A DNA stretch of 36,820 nucleotides from Clostridia bacterium (GTDB lineage Bacteria > Bacillota > Clostridia > Oscillospirales > CAG-272). Positions 23,932 through 33,674 of this stretch are shown piece by piece (positions within the stretch are counted from its first letter, which is position 1; every line of letters starts with the position of its first letter). The notes under the pieces are model-generated. The model ran no database searches, was not told where the DNA came from, and saw nothing but the letters and a program-made list of their open reading frames with translations. The DNA lies in the NCBI GenBank assembly GCA_017453285.1, contig JAFTKL010000099.1:1-36820 (forward strand), given 5' to 3'. Position numbers and translations under genes: made by a program.

Positions 23932-26322
23932 ATGAATTTATCTAAGAATTGGCTGTCGGATTTCGTTGACGTTTCCGACATTGACGTAAAAGATTATTGT
24001 GACAGAATGACCGATACCGGCTCTAAGGTAGAGGGATATGAAATACTTGGCGAGGATATCGAAAACGTAGTCGTTGCACGCATCCTCTCGATCGCGCCCC
24101 ACGAGAACAGCGACCATCTGCAGATCTGCCAGGTAGATATCGGCGGTAAGGTCGAGCAGATCGTTACCGGCGCGCAGAATATCTTCGAGGGTGCTATCGT
24201 TCCTGCGGCTATCCCCGTAGCTAAGCTCCCCGGCGATATCGTTATCAAGCCCGGCAAGCTCCGCGGCGTTGACTCCAACGGTATGCTCTGCTCTATGGGC
24301 GAGCTCGGACTTACCGAGCACGATATGCCCGGCAAGGAAGCTGACGGAATTCTCATTCTCGACGAGAGCTATGCTGACAAGCTCGGTATGGATATCAAGG
24401 AAGCTCTTATGCTCAACGACACTGTAGTTGAGTTTGAGATCACCTCCAACCGCCCCGACTGTCTCTCTGTTATCGGACTTGCACGTGAGACCGCAGTCTC
24501 CTTCGACAAGCCCTTCAGCGCTCCCACACCCGCAGTAAAGTGTGCAAACGACGGCGACAAGATCGGCAACTATCTGTCTGTTTCGATCTCTGCTCCCGAC
24601 CTTTGCTCGAGATATATGGCAAGAGTGGTAAAGAACGTAAAGATCGCTCCCTCGCCTCTCTGGCTCCGTATGCGCCTTCGCGCAAGCGGCGTTCGCCCCA
24701 TCAACAACATCGTTGATATCACAAACTACGTAATGCTTGAGTACGGTCAGCCTATGCACGCATTCGACTACTCCTGCCTCAACGGATCTGCTATCGAGGT
24801 CCGCAGAGCGCGCGACGGCGAGTGCTTCAAGTCGCTTGACGACATCGACCACACTCTTGACTCTTCAATGCTCGTCATCGCCGACAGCGACCGCGCAGTT
24901 GCGCTTGCAGGCGTTATGGGCGGTGCTAACAGCGAGATCAAGGACGACACTACCACGGTTGTATTCGAGTCCGCTTGCTTCCTTGGCACGTCTGTACGTG
25001 TTACCGCTAAGAAAAACGGAATGAGAACCGAAAGCTCCGCAAGATTTGAAAAGGGTCTTGACCCCGAGAACTGCTTTGGCGGTCTTGAGAGAGCTTGCGA
25101 GCTGGTTGAGCTTCTCGGCGCAGGTGAGGTCGTAAACGAGATCATCGACGTATATCCCGGTAAGGCTGAGCCTACCGTTCTCGAGCTTGACGCATCGGTT
25201 ATCAACAAGTTCCTCGGCATCAACATTTCCGAGGAAGAAATGAAGAAGATCCTCACTACTCTTGAGTTCAAGGTAGAGGGCAACAAGATAATTCCTCCCT
25301 CCTTCCGCGCTGACATCGGCTGTATGAATGACGTCGCCGAGGAGATCGCAAGAATTTACGGCTACAACAAGATCGAATCGAGTCTTATCAAGGGCGAGAC
25401 CACTCAGGGTGGCTACACTCCCAAGCAGAAGTTCGAGATCAATCTCGAGAAGGCTATGTGCGGAATGGGCATCAACCAGATCCAGACCTTCTCCTTCATC
25501 AGCCCCAAGTTCTACGACAAGATTCGTCTTGCCGCTGACAGCCAGCTTCGCAAGTCGGTGGTTATCTCCAATCCTCTCGGTGAGGACACCAGCGTAATGA
25601 GAACTGTCGCACTTCCTTCCATTATGGAAGTTATCGCGAGAAACTACAACTTCAACAACGAAAACGTAAGACTCTTTGAGATTGCAACAGTTTATATTCC
25701 CACAAGCGAGACTACTCTCCCGAACGAGAACAAGGTTCTCTGCGCGGCTATGTACGGCAACTGCGACTTCTACGCTATGAAGGGCGTTTGCGAGAACGTG
25801 CTCAAGCTCGCCGATATCAAGAACGCGACCGTCAGATCGGCATCCGACAATCCCTCCTACCATCCCGGCAGATACGCTGAGATCGTTGTAGGCGACAAGG
25901 TCATCGGCGTTCTCGGTCAGATCCATCCTCTCACTGCGAAAAACTACGGCGTTGACGTGCCCGTTTACGCTTGCGAGATGGACTTCGACGCTATCTTTGA
26001 GATGATGAATGAGACCAAGCTCTACACTCCTCTGCCCAAGTTCCCTGCAACCACCCGTGACTTCTCCTTCGTTTGCGACGAGGCACTCGAGGTAGGTACG
26101 CTCAAGCAGGAAATGACCAAGGCTGGAGGTAAGCTCGTTGAGGGCGTTGAGCTCTTCGATATCTACCGCGGTCCTCAGGTCGGTGAGAACAAGAAGTCGG
26201 TATCCCTCCGCGTAACTCTCCGTGCTTCTGACAGAACTCTTACTGTTGAAGAAGCTGAGAAGGTATCCGCAAAGATACTCCGCGGCATCGAGCACAACCT
26301 CGGAATTACTCTGCGCGCGTAA
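23932..26322 (+). CDS. pheT: Phenylalanyl-tRNA synthetase beta subunit
   Basis: 796 residues, full length. Domains in order: N-terminal region with an OB-fold tRNA-binding domain (about 40-150, VVVARILSIAPHENSDHLQICQVD), B3/B4 editing domain (about 210-385), B5 domain (about 405-475), the catalytic-like core, and the C-terminal ferredoxin-like anticodon-binding domain (about 700-796, FPATTRDFSFVCDE to ILRGIEHNLG). It binds tRNA and edits Tyr-tRNA-Phe. The start at 23932 follows ACGGAGG. Confidence 0.98.
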   Translation: MNLSKNWLSDFVDVSDIDVKDYCDRMTDTGSKVEGYEILGEDIENVVVARILSIAPHENSDHLQICQVDIGGKVEQIVTGAQNIFEGAIVPAAIPVAKLPGDIVIKPGKLRGVDSNGMLCSMGELGLTEHDMPGKEADGILILDESYADKLGMDIKEALMLNDTVVEFEITSNRPDCLSVIGLARETAVSFDKPFSAPTPAVKCANDGDKIGNYLSVSISAPDLCSRYMARVVKNVKIAPSPLWLRMRLRASGVRPINNIVDITNYVMLEYGQPMHAFDYSCLNGSAIEVRRARDGECFKSLDDIDHTLDSSMLVIADSDRAVALAGVMGGANSEIKDDTTTVVFESACFLGTSVRVTAKKNGMRTESSARFEKGLDPENCFGGLERACELVELLGAGEVVNEIIDVYPGKAEPTVLELDASVINKFLGINISEEEMKKILTTLEFKVEGNKIIPPSFRADIGCMNDVAEEIARIYGYNKIESSLIKGETTQGGYTPKQKFEINLEKAMCGMGINQIQTFSFISPKFYDKIRLAADSQLRKSVVISNPLGEDTSVMRTVALPSIMEVIARNYNFNNENVRLFEIATVYIPTSETTLPNENKVLCAAMYGNCDFYAMKGVCENVLKLADIKNATVRSASDNPSYHPGRYAEIVVGDKVIGVLGQIHPLTAKNYGVDVPVYACEMDFDAIFEMMNETKLYTPLPKFPATTRDFSFVCDEALEVGTLKQEMTKAGGKLVEGVELFDIYRGPQVGENKKSVSLRVTLRASDRTLTVEEAEKVSAKILRGIEHNLGITLRA

Positions 26323-26330
26323 GGTGAGCT

Positions 26331-26546
26331 ATGGAACAGAAAAAGCTTGACCGCATAAACGAGCTTGCCAAGAAGAAAAAGGAAGGCACGCTCACCGAGG
26401 AGGAGGCTGCTGAGCGCAAGGCTCTTCACGAGGAATATATTCTCGAGTTCCGCCGCTCGTTCGGTGCAATTCTCGATAACACGGTTATCGAGTATCCCGA
26501 CGGATCGAGAAAATCACTCAAGAAGGATCATAACGAAGATCAATAA
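26331..26546 (+). CDS. DUF896 family small protein (YnzC-like)
   Basis: 71 residues. The sequence LDRINELAKKKKEGTLTEEEAAERKALHEEYI matches the helical-hairpin DUF896/UPF0291 family of Bacillota. YnzC of B. subtilis is in this family; its function is not well known. The ATG is 8 bases after the pheT stop, so it is cotranscribed with pheST. The C-terminal part is longer than the minimal family form and is polar. Confidence 0.9.
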   Translation: MEQKKLDRINELAKKKKEGTLTEEEAAERKALHEEYILEFRRSFGAILDNTVIEYPDGSRKSLKKDHNEDQ

Positions 26547-26594
26547 ATAATAAAATATGATCACTCAGGATCGTATCCTGAAGGACAGTTTTAC

Positions 26595-26639
26595 AAGAAT
26601 ACGGTACACCTCCTTCGAGATGTACCGTATTCTTTTTTT
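26595..26639 (+). terminator. Terminator of the pheST operon
   Basis: A 14-base-pair stem (26595-26608 with 26621-26634) and a run of seven T at 26633-26639. Confidence 0.93.
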
Positions 26640-26647
26640 GTTTTATG

Positions 26648-26681
26648 AGAAAAGGTGGTGGACATTTCTGCCCACCACCTT
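26648..26681 (-). terminator. Terminator of the HtrA-like gene
   Basis: Arms AAGGTGGTGG and CCACCACCTT with a 10-base loop (26652-26681), then TTCTC on the minus strand. The U run is short, so it may be only partly efficient; the stronger hairpin at 26595-26639 lies just beyond it. Confidence 0.65.
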
Positions 26682-26710
26682 CGGTATCAGCACAGATCAC
26701 GGTCGAAGAT

Positions 26711-28087
26711 TTAATACGCCGCAAGGCAATCTTCCGTGATTTGTATACTTACCGTCATTTCTGCGCCATCACGCAAAATATTCATGATCACCGTATCTCC
26801 CGCACGCACGTTAAGCATCATATCTATGATATGATACTGACGGGTGACTTCGGTGGTGTTGCCGTTCAAGGTTGCGCTGACAAGTACATCCCCCTCCATC
26901 AACACGCCGTTTGCCAAAGAGCTTTCGGATACCTCATACACCGAAACAGTCTCCTCAATGTAGATCTTTCCCGTCTCCGAATCATAGATCGCTTTTGAGT
27001 CGGAGGTAGTTACCGTGATACCGAGCAAGGCTCTTTGCACTCTCTCGATATCCGTTTCGTAGCAATAGTCAATGATATTATCGGCAATAGCCACGGCAAC
27101 GTTTGAGGGGATAGCATAGCCGATGCCCTCAACATCTTCATCGACGATCTTGGCATTTACGATACCGATCAGATTTCCCTCGTCATCAAACAGACCGCCA
27201 CCGCTGTTACCCGGATTGACGGCTGTATCCACACGTATAACACGGAAGGAAACAGAGGTCTTTCCGTCTGCCGCCGTCATCGTTATATATTCGGAATCCA
27301 CGCTGACAATGCCAAATGAGGTGGAAATGCCGTAGCCTTGAGCATTTCCAATGGCGATCACGCTGTCTCCAACGCCCACCTTATCCGAGTCGGAAACGTC
27401 TATCGCTTGGGCGCTTGATGACGCAAGTATCTCACTGTCTTCAATGCGAAGAACGGCGATATCGTAGTAAAGAGATCCGCCCACATAGGTAGCCTCGATT
27501 GCTTTTTCCTCAATTTCCGAGCCGTAAAGATATACGCTGATATCCTCGCTGATGCCGTTTTCGGTGTTACTGCTTGCATCGTAAACCACGTGATAGTTTG
27601 TAATGATAAAAGCATCACCCTCGGATTTATCCATCTGATAGATCACTCCCGAGCCTGCCGAGGAATAATCCTGCGTCGTCGTACTGCTCGAGCCGGGACG
27701 CCAACCGCCTTGTTGAATCGTAGCCTGGAAATTACAAATGATACTGACCGCGCTTCTGAGTCCCTTTGCGCTTGCGGCAGGAATACTGCTTCCGTCACTT
27801 GTAATGACGAGAGAACCGACAGTTCCATTTTCTCCGTTTGTACCGTCCTGACCGTTTGTTCCGTTTATTCCGTCAACTCCATCTTGACCGTCAATACCGT
27901 CCCTGCCGACGACAACACCCAAATTCTGTTCTCTTCCGTCGTTATATACGAGAATCAATTCCCCGTTGTCGTTGATCTGCGCGCTTGCGATGCCTGAAGC
28001 TTCATTCGTATCACAAGACGATAGCACGAAGGAAAAGCTGAATATAAGGCATATCACGCACACAAACGAACATATTTTTCTTTTCAT
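26711..28087 (-). CDS. HtrA/DegP-like serine protease, lipoprotein with collagen-like segment
   Basis: 458 residues. A signal sequence ends at Cys25 (VLSSC), predicting a lipoprotein. Residues 61-90 are ten Gly-X-Y triplets (GRDGIDGQDGVDG and so on), a collagen-like stalk. A trypsin-fold protease follows with His166 (TNYHVV), Asp209 (YYDIAVLRI) and Ser295 (NPGNSGGGL), a complete triad. Residues about 350-450 look like one PDZ domain (VLMEGDVLVSATLNG, then VRAGDTVIMNILRDG). It probably degrades or checks damaged extracytoplasmic proteins. Most HtrA proteins have a membrane helix or signal peptide, not a lipid anchor with a collagen-like spacer. The start at 28087 follows AAAAGGAG. Confidence 0.93.
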   Translation of the reverse strand: MKRKICSFVCVICLIFSFSFVLSSCDTNEASGIASAQINDNGELILVYNDGREQNLGVVVGRDGIDGQDGVDGINGTNGQDGTNGENGTVGSLVITSDGSSIPAASAKGLRSAVSIICNFQATIQQGGWRPGSSSTTTQDYSSAGSGVIYQMDKSEGDAFIITNYHVVYDASSNTENGISEDISVYLYGSEIEEKAIEATYVGGSLYYDIAVLRIEDSEILASSSAQAIDVSDSDKVGVGDSVIAIGNAQGYGISTSFGIVSVDSEYITMTAADGKTSVSFRVIRVDTAVNPGNSGGGLFDDEGNLIGIVNAKIVDEDVEGIGYAIPSNVAVAIADNIIDYCYETDIERVQRALLGITVTTSDSKAIYDSETGKIYIEETVSVYEVSESSLANGVLMEGDVLVSATLNGNTTEVTRQYHIIDMMLNVRAGDTVIMNILRDGAEMTVSIQITEDCLAAY

Positions 28088-28215
28088 TTTGTTGTACTCC
28101 TTTTAAATTGGTATAATAAATTGCGTGGCTACCAAACGTATCATAACATTATTGTAACGAGTCACGCCAAATTTACACCAAAGAAAACCGTGAAGAAGCG
28201 GTGAAATTTTAAAGA

Positions 28216-28255
28216 AAACGGAAAACGGAGAAATCATAAAATTGTGATCTCTCCG
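28216..28255 (-). terminator. Terminator of the amino acid ABC transporter operon
   Basis: On the minus strand CGGAGAGATCA (28255-28245) pairs with TGATTTCTCCG (28236-28226, one G-U pair), followed by TTTTCCGTTTTC. A second hairpin (TGATCAA/TTGATCA arms, 28272-28297) lies closer to the stop and is followed by a T run only on the plus strand. Confidence 0.75.
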
Positions 28256-28314
28256 CTCATTATTCCGTTAATGATCAAGGCAGAAAGCCTTTGATCACTA
28301 TCTTTTTTGAAATT

Positions 28315-29067
28315 TTAAAGAATTTTATCAAGGAACTGACGAAGTCTGGGATTCTCGGTGTTGTTGAAGAACTCATCAGGTGTTGCATCAGCACCGACGA
28401 CACCGTCCGACATAAATACTATTCTGTCTGCGACCTCGCGCGCAAAGCCCATCTCGTGAGTTACGACGACCATCGTCATTCCCTCTGCAGCAAGCTCTTT
28501 CATAAGATCGAGCACCTCGCCTACCATCTCGGGATCGAGCGCTGAAGTCGGCTCGTCGAAGAGCATTACCTCGGGGTTCATCGCAAGAGCTCTTGCAATA
28601 GCAATTCTCTGCTTCTGTCCGCCCGAGAGGGTCGAAGGATAGGAGTCTGCTCTGTCTGCAAGACCTACGCGTGCGAGAAGCTGCATAGCTCTCTCCTCAG
28701 CCTCAGCCTTTGAGAGCTTGAGAAGCTTCATAGGTGCGGACGTGAGGTTTTTGAGAACCGTCATATGCGGGAAGAGATTGAAGTGCTGGAACACCATTCC
28801 CATCTTCTGACGGTGACGGTTGATGTTTACCTTCTTGTCGGTTATATCAACGCCGTTAAATACTATCGAACCGCTCGTGGGCATCTCAAGGAGATTGAGC
28901 GAGCGCAGAAAGGTAGATTTTCCGCTTCCCGAAGGTCCTACGATAACCACCACTTCACCGCGGTGGATCTTGAGACTTACACCATTAAGCGCCTTTATCG
29001 TACTTCCCTTATAGTGCTTTTTGAGGTCGTGTGTTTCTATGATCACATCGTTTGTATTACCGTTCAT
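28315..29067 (-). CDS. Polar amino acid ABC transporter ATP-binding protein (GlnQ/HisP-like)
   Basis: 250 residues from the ATG at 29067 (GGAGG 10 bases upstream). Walker [11 protein letters not shown]-loop [19 protein letters not shown], signature [19 protein letters not shown], Walker [22 protein letters not shown] and the switch His in [15 protein letters not shown]. The QHFNLFPH and DPEMVGEVL patterns are those of the polar amino acid family. It overlaps the permease end by 11 bases, so translation is coupled. It powers uptake of the amino acid bound by the protein at 29878-30711. Confidence 0.96.
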   Translation of the reverse strand: MNGNTNDVIIETHDLKKHYKGSTIKALNGVSLKIHRGEVVVIVGPSGSGKSTFLRSLNLLEMPTSGSIVFNGVDITDKKVNINRHRQKMGMVFQHFNLFPHMTVLKNLTSAPMKLLKLSKAEAEERAMQLLARVGLADRADSYPSTLSGGQKQRIAIARALAMNPEVMLFDEPTSALDPEMVGEVLDLMKELAAEGMTMVVVTHEMGFAREVADRIVFMSDGVVGADATPDEFFNNTENPRLRQFLDKIL

Positions 29068-29788
29068 TTTTACGCAACCTCCTCTCGAGTACATTGACGA
29101 GTCGTGTAAGTATGATAACCACGACGAGATATATCAGCGCAACTGCAATAAGCGGCAGGAATGCCTTGAAGGTAACTCCGCGAATTCTGTCTCCCGCCTT
29201 GGTAAGATCCATAACGCCTACGTAACCTGCAACCGAGGTCTCTTTGATAAGAACGATGAACTCGTTGCAGAGTGTGGGAAGTATAGCCTTGAACACCTGG
29301 GGAATGATTATATAGATCATAGTCTGCACGTAATTGTAGCCGAGCGAGCGTCCTGCCTCGAACTGACCGTTATCGATCGACATTATACCTCCGCGGATGA
29401 TCTCGGCAACATACGCACCCGAGTTGATACCGAATGCGAAAATAGCTACCGCAACTCCGTTTCTCGAGGATGCAAACACGATAAAGTAGCAGATAAGAAG
29501 CTGTACGACTACAGGCGTTCCTCTGACAACTGTAAGATAGATGTTACAGATGGCATTCACGATCCACCAGATAAAGTAGAAGAAGCCACCCTTCTTTTTG
29601 TATTCCTCGCGGTTTTTGTCGAAGGTTGAGCGAACAGTCGCGATAACTATGCCGATCACAAGACCGATCAGCAGTGCGAAGAAGGTGATGATCATAGTAT
29701 TCTTCAGACCGTCCCAAAGCCACTTCCATCTGCTATCGTCGACAAAGCAAAGAATAAAATCCTCTTTTAATTTGTTAAAAAACTCCAT
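29057..29788 (-). CDS. Polar amino acid ABC transporter permease
   Basis: 243 residues. About five membrane segments; the HisM/GlnP family pattern is clear: [34 protein letters not shown], then [31 protein letters not shown] with the EAA loop that contacts the ATPase, and [19 protein letters not shown]. It probably works as a homodimer. The RBS is GAGG, 7 bases before the ATG at 29788. Confidence 0.96.
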   Translation of the reverse strand: MEFFNKLKEDFILCFVDDSRWKWLWDGLKNTMIITFFALLIGLVIGIVIATVRSTFDKNREEYKKKGGFFYFIWWIVNAICNIYLTVVRGTPVVVQLLICYFIVFASSRNGVAVAIFAFGINSGAYVAEIIRGGIMSIDNGQFEAGRSLGYNYVQTMIYIIIPQVFKAILPTLCNEFIVLIKETSVAGYVGVMDLTKAGDRIRGVTFKAFLPLIAVALIYLVVVIILTRLVNVLERRLRKNER

Positions 29789-29828
29789 TTATTTTCCTCT
29801 GAAATATATTATCCGTTACATCAAAATT

Positions 29829-29858
29829 GGGCTGCCGCGCCTGACGGCGCGGCAACCC
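29829..29858 (-). other. Strong intercistronic hairpin between binding protein and permease
   Basis: A 13-base-pair GC-rich stem (29829-29841 with 29846-29858, one G-U pair in RNA), loop of 4. An outer ATCAAAA/TTTTGAT pairing extends it. In minus-strand RNA it lies between the binding-protein stop and the permease start. Such hairpins commonly stabilise the upstream mRNA or cause partial termination, so that binding protein exceeds permease. Confidence 0.75.
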
Positions 29859-29877
29859 TATTCGTTTTGATATCTGA

Positions 29878-30711
29878 TCAGTTAGCCTTGATGTACTTGC
29901 CAACGATCTTGTCGATGGTTCCGTCTTCCTTGAGCTCCTTGAGAGCCTTGTTGATCTTTTCAAGCAGCTCGGTGTTCTCCTTAGCTACGCAGATCGCGTA
30001 ATCCTCGATAGCGTACTCGTTCTCGCCCTCGAGAATGTGGATACCCTCGTTAGCTGCAACGAAGGACTTAGCAGGCTCGTTATCGATGATGACCATATCG
30101 ACTTTATCGGTCTTGAGAGCCTCAACCGCCTCTGCACCGGTCTTGTAACGAACTACGCGGTCCTTGGTAACGGTTCCGTCTTCCTTAACGTCGCAAAGTC
30201 CCCAGCCGGTTACGTCGCTCGAGGAGTAGATGTCGCCGGTGGTATCCTGCTGAACGCCAACCTTAACGTCGGGGTTCTTGAGCGCTACGGGATCGCCGTC
30301 AGAGTTGAACTCGAAGATATCATCAAGAGACGTGATAGAAGATCCGTCCTTAACGATGATGACCTGGATACCGGTTGCATAAGTATCAGAGAAGTTAACG
30401 CTCTTCTTACGCTCCTCGGTAACGGTCATACCTGCCATACCCATATCGTACTTGCCTTCAACGACGCCGCCGATGATAGAACCGAACTCAACGTCCTCGA
30501 TCTGAAGCTCCATACCGAGCTTCTCTGCGATAGCGGTAGCGATCTCAACATCGATACCTACGAACTTGTCACCCTCAACGTACTCGTAAGGGGGGAATGC
30601 TGCGTTGGTTGCCATAACGAGAACGTTATCGTCCTTATTACAGGAAGCAACGGTGAAGCAAAGTGTGAAAAGCATTACTGCTGCGATTGCAAAAGAGATG
30701 ATCTTTTTCAT
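29878..30711 (-). CDS. Polar amino acid ABC transporter substrate-binding lipoprotein
   Basis: 277 residues from the ATG at 30711 (GGAGG 8 bases upstream). The signal sequence ends in VASC with Cys24, a lipobox, so it is anchored outside the membrane. The family 3 solute-binding pattern follows: LVMATNAAFPPYEYVEGDKFVGIDVEIATAIAEKLGM, then YDMGMAGMTVTEERKKSVNFSDTYA, and VDMVIIDNEPAKSFV. An insert around 135-165 (DDIFEFNSDGDP) enlarges the usual loop. The ligand (for example glutamine, cystine or arginine) cannot be told from sequence alone. First gene of the operon. Confidence 0.96.
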   Translation of the reverse strand: MKKIISFAIAAVMLFTLCFTVASCNKDDNVLVMATNAAFPPYEYVEGDKFVGIDVEIATAIAEKLGMELQIEDVEFGSIIGGVVEGKYDMGMAGMTVTEERKKSVNFSDTYATGIQVIIVKDGSSITSLDDIFEFNSDGDPVALKNPDVKVGVQQDTTGDIYSSSDVTGWGLCDVKEDGTVTKDRVVRYKTGAEAVEALKTDKVDMVIIDNEPAKSFVAANEGIHILEGENEYAIEDYAICVAKENTELLEKINKALKELKEDGTIDKIVGKYIKAN

Positions 30712-30751
30712 TTTATTTTCCTCCATAGCAGATAAAAAATTAATATACCAT

Positions 30752-30780
30752 ATTATAGCGCATAAATATACGAAAGTCAA
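30752..30780 (-). promoter_or_regulatory. Sigma-A promoter of the amino acid ABC operon
   Basis: On the minus strand TTGACT (30780-30775), 17 bases, TATAAT (30757-30752). Confidence 0.87.
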
Positions 30781-30824
30781 TAGAAAAGTGAAAACTTTTT
30801 ACATTATTTCTAAAGATTTTTGCA

Positions 30825-33656
30825 TTATTTCGCCAAAATTTTATTCAAATATGCACCCGTATATGAATTTTTATTCTTTGCGACCTCTTCGGGAGTTCCC
30901 TGCGCCACTATCGTTCCTCCTCGGTCTCCGCCCTCGGGGCCGAGATCGATGATATAGTCTGCCGTCTTGATAACGTCGAGGTTATGCTCGATAACGAGCA
31001 AAGTATTACCCGCATCACAGAAACGCTGAAGCACGGTGATCAGCTTTGAGATATCCTCACTGTGAAGTCCGGTCGTGGGCTCGTCGAGGATATAAAGCGT
31101 TTTGCCCGTACCGCGCTTCGAGAGCTCAGTCGCGAGCTTTACTCTCTGCGCCTCGCCGCCCGAAAGCGTGGTCGAGGACTGACCGATCTTTATATATCCG
31201 AGACCGACGTCGTATATCGTTCTGAGCTTGTTCTTGATCCTCGGAATGCCGTCAAAGAAGTGCATAGCCTCCTCCACCGTCATCTCGAGCACCTCGGCGA
31301 TATTCTTGCCCTTGTATTTGACCTCAAGCGTATCGCGGTTATATCTGTGACCGTGGCAGACGTCGCAAGTGACATATACGTCTGGCAGGAAATGCATCTC
31401 GATCTTTTTGAGCCCGTCGCCCTCACACGCCTCGCATCTTCCTCCGCGGACGTTAAAAGAAAATCTGCCCGATTTATATCCCTTTGCCTTTGCGTCAGCC
31501 GTGCTTGCGAAAAGATCGCGGATCTCGGAGAAAAGTCCTGTGTATGTCGCAGGGTTAGATCTCGGAGTTCTGCCTATCGGGCTCTGGTCGATAGAAATGA
31601 CCTTATCGAGATTTTCAATTCCCTCTATTCTCTTATATTTACCGCCCGAGCGGATCGCGTGGTTGAGCTCGCGAGTCAGCACGGGGTTGATTATTCCGTT
31701 AACGAGTGAGGATTTACCCGAGCCCGACACGCCCGTGACGCATATAAAACATCCGAGCGGGAGCGTTACGTCGATATTCTTGAGGTTGTGCTCGTGCGCA
31801 CCGTATACCGTCAGGAAGCTTCCGTTGCCTGCTCTGCGAGTCTCGGGAACGGGAATGCTCTTTCTTCTTGCCAGATACGCGCCCGTGATCGACTTCGGCT
31901 CGTTCATTACTTCCGCGGGAGTACCCGCGGCAACTATCTCGCCGCCGTGAATTCCCGCACCGGGACCGATATCGACTATATAGTCGGACGCCATCATAGT
32001 CTCCTCGTCGTGCTCGACCACTATGACCGTGTTACCGATGTCTCGGAGTCTCTTGAGCGTCTCGATAAGCTTGGAGTTATCTCTCTGATGAAGTCCGATA
32101 CTCGGCTCGTCAAGTATATAAAGTACGCCGACGAGTGCCGAGCCGATCTGCGTTGCGAGTCTTATTCTCTGCGCCTCACCACCCGAGAGAGTGCCTGCCT
32201 TTCTTGCAAGCGTGAGATATTCAAGTCCTACGCTCGAGAGAAATCCAAGTCGCGCCTTGATCTCCTTGATTATCTCTGCCGAGATTATCTTCTCGCTCTC
32301 GTCAAATTTGATATCGTTTACGAACTTAAGCGAGTTCTCTACCGACATTCTGCAGAAATCGTCGATATTGATGCCGCCGACCGTCACCGCGAGATAGTTT
32401 GGCGAGAGTCGCTTACCCTGACATACGGGGCACGGAGCCTCCTCGATAAACTGCTCGTAGTAGTCCTCAGCACCCGACATTCCCATTCGGTTCTCGATCA
32501 TCTTCACAATACCCTCAAAGCGAGTCTTCTGATGATGTTCAACACCTCCGAACCAGCGGGAGATCTCGTACATCTCGTCGCCCGAGCCGTAAAGAAGTAT
32601 ATTATACACCTCCTCCGAGAGCTTCTCGACGGGAGTATCTATGTCAAAGCCAAATCTCTCGGCAACCGCCATAAAGAGCGGGCCGTTCCAGCTCTGCTCC
32701 TCGATAGTCTTAAATCCGTTGACCGCGATCGCCCCCTCGCGAAGCGAAAGTCGTCCGTCGGGGATAAGTCTGTCGACCGCGATCCTGCGCATCTCGCCAA
32801 GTCCGTCGCAGTGTGGGCACGCTCCCTGCGGATTGTTGAACGAGAACATTCTCGGCTCAAGCTCGCCAAACGAGATATTATGCTTCTCGCACGCGTAGCT
32901 CTGTGAGAATTCAAGCTCTTCAGGCTTTCCGTCGCCTCTCGGCACGGTAACGACGAGCAGATGACCATCCGCGAGCTTGAGGGAGTTTTCGATAGAATCC
33001 GAAAGCCGCGAGCGGATGTCGGGCTTCATAACCAGACGGTCTACGATTATCTCGATATCGTGCTTCTTGTTCTTGTCAAGCGTGATATTCTCGGAGAGAT
33101 CGTAAATGCTTCCATCAACTCTTGCACGAACGTAGCCGCTTTTTTTAGCGGATGCAAAGACCTTTTCGTGCATTCCCTTCTGCGCCCTTACAACCGGAGC
33201 GAGCACCATAAATCTCTCGCCCTCAGGCAGAGTCATTACCTTGTCTATTATCGAATCGACCGACTGCTTGCGGATCTCCTTATTGCAGATCGGGCAGTGC
33301 GGAATGCCGACGCGCGCGTAAAGCAGACGCAGATAGTCGTATATCTCGGTCACCGTTCCGACGGTCGATCTGGGGTTTTTTGAGGTGGTCTTCTGGTCGA
33401 TGGATATCGCTGGAGAGAGACCTTCGATCATATCCACGTCGGGCTTGTCCATTTGACCGAGAAACATTCTCGCGTAGGATGAGAGCGACTCGACGAAGCG
33501 TCTATGTCCCTCTGCGTATATAGTATCAAAGGCAAGCGAGGATTTGCCCGAGCCCGAAAGTCCCGTGAGAATTACAAGCTTGTCTCTCGGTATCTCGAGA
33601 TCGATGTTTTTGAGGTTATTTACCCTCGCTCCCTTTATCGTAATTGATTTTGCCAT
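30825..33656 (-). CDS. uvrA: Excinuclease ABC subunit A
   Basis: 943 residues, full length. Two ABC ATPase modules: Walker [10 protein letters not shown] near residue 32 and GVSGSGKSS in the second half, each with [15 protein letters not shown] or LATEL signatures. Zinc motifs: CPIC near residue 120, CPHC in [16 protein letters not shown], and CEAC / CDVC in [14 protein letters not shown] onwards. It finds DNA lesions and loads UvrB in nucleotide excision repair. It follows uvrB by 18 bases. No uvrC is in the window. Confidence 0.98.
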   Translation of the reverse strand: MAKSITIKGARVNNLKNIDLEIPRDKLVILTGLSGSGKSSLAFDTIYAEGHRRFVESLSSYARMFLGQMDKPDVDMIEGLSPAISIDQKTTSKNPRSTVGTVTEIYDYLRLLYARVGIPHCPICNKEIRKQSVDSIIDKVMTLPEGERFMVLAPVVRAQKGMHEKVFASAKKSGYVRARVDGSIYDLSENITLDKNKKHDIEIIVDRLVMKPDIRSRLSDSIENSLKLADGHLLVVTVPRGDGKPEELEFSQSYACEKHNISFGELEPRMFSFNNPQGACPHCDGLGEMRRIAVDRLIPDGRLSLREGAIAVNGFKTIEEQSWNGPLFMAVAERFGFDIDTPVEKLSEEVYNILLYGSGDEMYEISRWFGGVEHHQKTRFEGIVKMIENRMGMSGAEDYYEQFIEEAPCPVCQGKRLSPNYLAVTVGGINIDDFCRMSVENSLKFVNDIKFDESEKIISAEIIKEIKARLGFLSSVGLEYLTLARKAGTLSGGEAQRIRLATQIGSALVGVLYILDEPSIGLHQRDNSKLIETLKRLRDIGNTVIVVEHDEETMMASDYIVDIGPGAGIHGGEIVAAGTPAEVMNEPKSITGAYLARRKSIPVPETRRAGNGSFLTVYGAHEHNLKNIDVTLPLGCFICVTGVSGSGKSSLVNGIINPVLTRELNHAIRSGGKYKRIEGIENLDKVISIDQSPIGRTPRSNPATYTGLFSEIRDLFASTADAKAKGYKSGRFSFNVRGGRCEACEGDGLKKIEMHFLPDVYVTCDVCHGHRYNRDTLEVKYKGKNIAEVLEMTVEEAMHFFDGIPRIKNKLRTIYDVGLGYIKIGQSSTTLSGGEAQRVKLATELSKRGTGKTLYILDEPTTGLHSEDISKLITVLQRFCDAGNTLLVIEHNLDVIKTADYIIDLGPEGGDRGGTIVAQGTPEEVAKNKNSYTGAYLNKILAK

Positions 33657-33674
33657 TCTTTTTTCCTTATTTGT

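Noticed and set aside
22866..23981. 371-residue minus-strand open frame over pheS
   Set aside because: Antisense shadow of pheS; no RBS or known motif.
28272..28297. Terminator for the ABC operon at the nearer hairpin
   Set aside because: Its T run lies on the plus strand, whereas the operon is on the minus strand. The hairpin at 28226-28255 fits better.
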